Below, one piece after another: positions 6,008 through 7,156 of a DNA stretch of 7,156 nucleotides. Made by a program: the position numbers and the translations under genes. Under the pieces are notes generated by a model. That model saw only the letters and a program-made list of their open reading frames with translations, was not told the DNA's origin and made no database searches. This DNA comes from Acidimangrovimonas sp. (GTDB lineage Bacteria > Pseudomonadota > Alphaproteobacteria > Rhodobacterales > Rhodobacteraceae): NCBI GenBank assembly GCA_030147905.1, contig JASBUM010000617.1, forward strand, positions 1 through 7,156, in the 5' to 3' direction. Positions within the stretch are counted from its first letter, which is position 1. Each line of letters begins with the position of its first letter.

Positions 6008-7156
6008 TCAGCGCTTCATGTTGGTGGTTTCCTGAAGCATGTCGTCGACGGTCTGGATGACCTTGGCGTTCGACGAATAGGCCCGCTGGGTCTGGATCAG
6101 GTTGGTCAGTTCATGAGCGATGTCGGTGGTCGAGATCTCGAGCGCGTAGCCGCTGACGGTGCCGGTGGGGCCGGTTCCGGCATCCCACATGAAGAACGAC
6201 CCGCTTTGCGGCGAGACCTGATAGGCCTGAAGATCAAGCGAGATCAGCCCGTTGGGATTGGGCACGTCGACGAGCGGAACCTGGTAGATCACCCGGGTGA
6301 AGCCGGTATCGTAAGACGCCTTGATGAAGCCGTTCTCATCGATCGTGGTCGAGGTCAGGTTGCCGACGGGCGAGCCGTCCTTGGTGATCGAGGTCGGCGC
6401 GAAGGTGTTGGACAGCTGCGTCAGCCCGTTGGTGTCGCCGGGCTTGCCGATGGTAACGGTCAGTGGCCCGCCCGAAACCGTCAGGCCGAGATTTCCGGTG
6501 TTCGGGTCATACGCGCCACCCGCGACCGTGGTCACGGAGGCCAGCGTGCCGCCGCTGCCGCGACTGTCGTCGAAGACCATGTCATATTCGCCGACCACCG
6601 CGCCATTCTGCGCCGAATCGGTGATCTGCATCCGCCACTGGTTGGAGGAGCCGGCAGCGGGAACCTGTGGCGTGAAGGACAGGTTCAACGTGGCCGATTC
6701 GCCAAGATTGCCGAAATATTCGATCGACAGCGGCAGCGAATCGCCCGACGATCCTGCGCCGGTCTCGGTCGCGGGCAGGTTCACCCCCAGGGTGATTTCC
6801 GTGGTCGGGTCGCCGGCGGTCTGGTTCGACTGGATCACCACCGGCTCGAGCCCGGTGACGGTGTCGCGCGGATAGGTGTTGATCGTGCCGTCCGCGTTGG
6901 CGGGCCAGCCCAGCAGCACCAGCCCCGAGGCGGTTTCGAGAATCCCGTCGGGATTGGTGCGGAAGGAACCCGTGCGGGTCATCATGACCGGCTGTTCGCC
7001 AAGCCCGTTCTTGACCGCGGCCTCGGTCGTCACCGGCAGCATGCCGCGTCCGTTCACCGCCACGTCCAGCGCGTTGCTGGTGGAGACGAGCGAACCGGCC
7101 TCGTCGACGAGGCGGCTGGTGATCGAACGGACGCCGCCGGCGGAATAGCTGCCGGT
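6008..7156 (-). CDS. flgE: FlgE, flagellar hook protein (N-terminal end outside window)
   Basis: FlgE polymerises into the curved hook, the universal joint between rod and filament, and is secreted by the flagellar export apparatus. The window holds 382 codons; the frame is open to the right edge, so the true start lies beyond it, and by comparison with the family some tens of residues are missing. The first visible residues carry TGSYSAGGV and, near residues 26-38, TSNALDVAVNGRG, the conserved hook/rod signature (usually DLAINGRGFF). The middle, about 60-300, is the variable exposed part, rich in Gly, Thr and Ser. The last 45 or so residues (EISTTDIAHELTNLIQTQRA, YSSNAKVIQTVDDM) are the classic C-terminal rod/hook helix, ending TTNMKR. 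A GTG at 7063 falls within the NGRG signature and is not the start. flgK follows after 31 bases. FlgF or FlgG is less likely given the length and the flgK-flgL neighbours. Confidence 0.94.
   Translation of the reverse strand, partial: TGSYSAGGVRSITSRLVDEAGSLVSTSNALDVAVNGRGMLPVTTEAAVKNGLGEQPVMMTRTGSFRTNPDGILETASGLVLLGWPANADGTINTYPRDTVTGLEPVVIQSNQTAGDPTTEITLGVNLPATETGAGSSGDSLPLSIEYFGNLGESATLNLSFTPQVPAAGSSNQWRMQITDSAQNGAVVGEYDMVFDDSRGSGGTLASVTTVAGGAYDPNTGNLGLTVSGGPLTVTIGKPGDTNGLTQLSNTFAPTSITKDGSPVGNLTSTTIDENGFIKASYDTGFTRVIYQVPLVDVPNPNGLISLDLQAYQVSPQSGSFFMWDAGTGPTGTVSGYALEISTTDIAHELTNLIQTQRAYSSNAKVIQTVDDMLQETTNMKR

Noticed and set aside
4546..6060. 504-codon open frame on the + strand opposite flgK, and a 395-codon frame overlapping it
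   Set aside because: The - strand has unmistakable FlgK motifs at both ends. The opposite frames give Arg/Gly/Ala-rich protein with no recognisable domain, as expected of GC-rich shadow frames.
1..7156. Frequent CGATCG/GCGATC words across the window, considered as a repeat or uptake signal
   Set aside because: They sit within coding sequence at Ala-Ile, Ser-Ile or Asp-Arg codons, are unevenly spaced and fit the general word bias of GC-rich alphaproteobacterial DNA.

Overview
The window is a piece of a flagellar gene cluster from a high-GC alphaproteobacterium. The wording of FliP, FlgK, FlgL and FlgE, the compact FliN, the weakly conserved FliH and the gene order all recall the flagellar clusters of the Rhodobacterales (the Fla2-like type). 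That assignment is from memory of the families, not from a search; other alphaproteobacteria, including sphingomonads, are not excluded. Every gene has a recognisable flagellar identity, and I see no mobile element, CRISPR array, RNA gene or foreign-looking cargo.

Layout. On the + strand, positions 1-2199 hold fliF (3' end only), a fliH-like gene, fliN and fliP. They are packed head to tail with overlaps of 4 and 8 bases and a gap of 3 bases, so they look like one translationally coupled operon. On the - strand, read from the right edge leftwards, come flgE (5' end cut off by the window), flgK, flgL and flgI, again tightly packed (gaps of 31 and 3 bases, then a 4-base overlap). The two operons converge on a 214-base gap (2200-2413). 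This gap holds two hairpins, each about 20-25 bases beyond a stop codon, which are candidate terminators for the two transcripts.

Function. The left operon builds the inner-membrane and cytoplasmic base of the motor: the MS ring (FliF), the export ATPase regulator (FliH), the C-ring switch protein (FliN) and an export-gate subunit (FliP). The right operon builds outer parts: the hook (FlgE), the two hook-filament junction proteins (FlgK, FlgL) and the P ring (FlgI). No promoter is visible inside the window. The fliF operon must start left of position 1 and the flgE operon right of position 7156.

The points most worth a second look are small. FlgI lacks both cysteines that form the disulfide in the enterobacterial P-ring protein. 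The FliH-like protein has no tryptophan at all. FliF has a long Ala/Gly/Pro-rich cytoplasmic linker. The convergent gap is GC-rich and open in several frames. I found no convincing undescribed system here.
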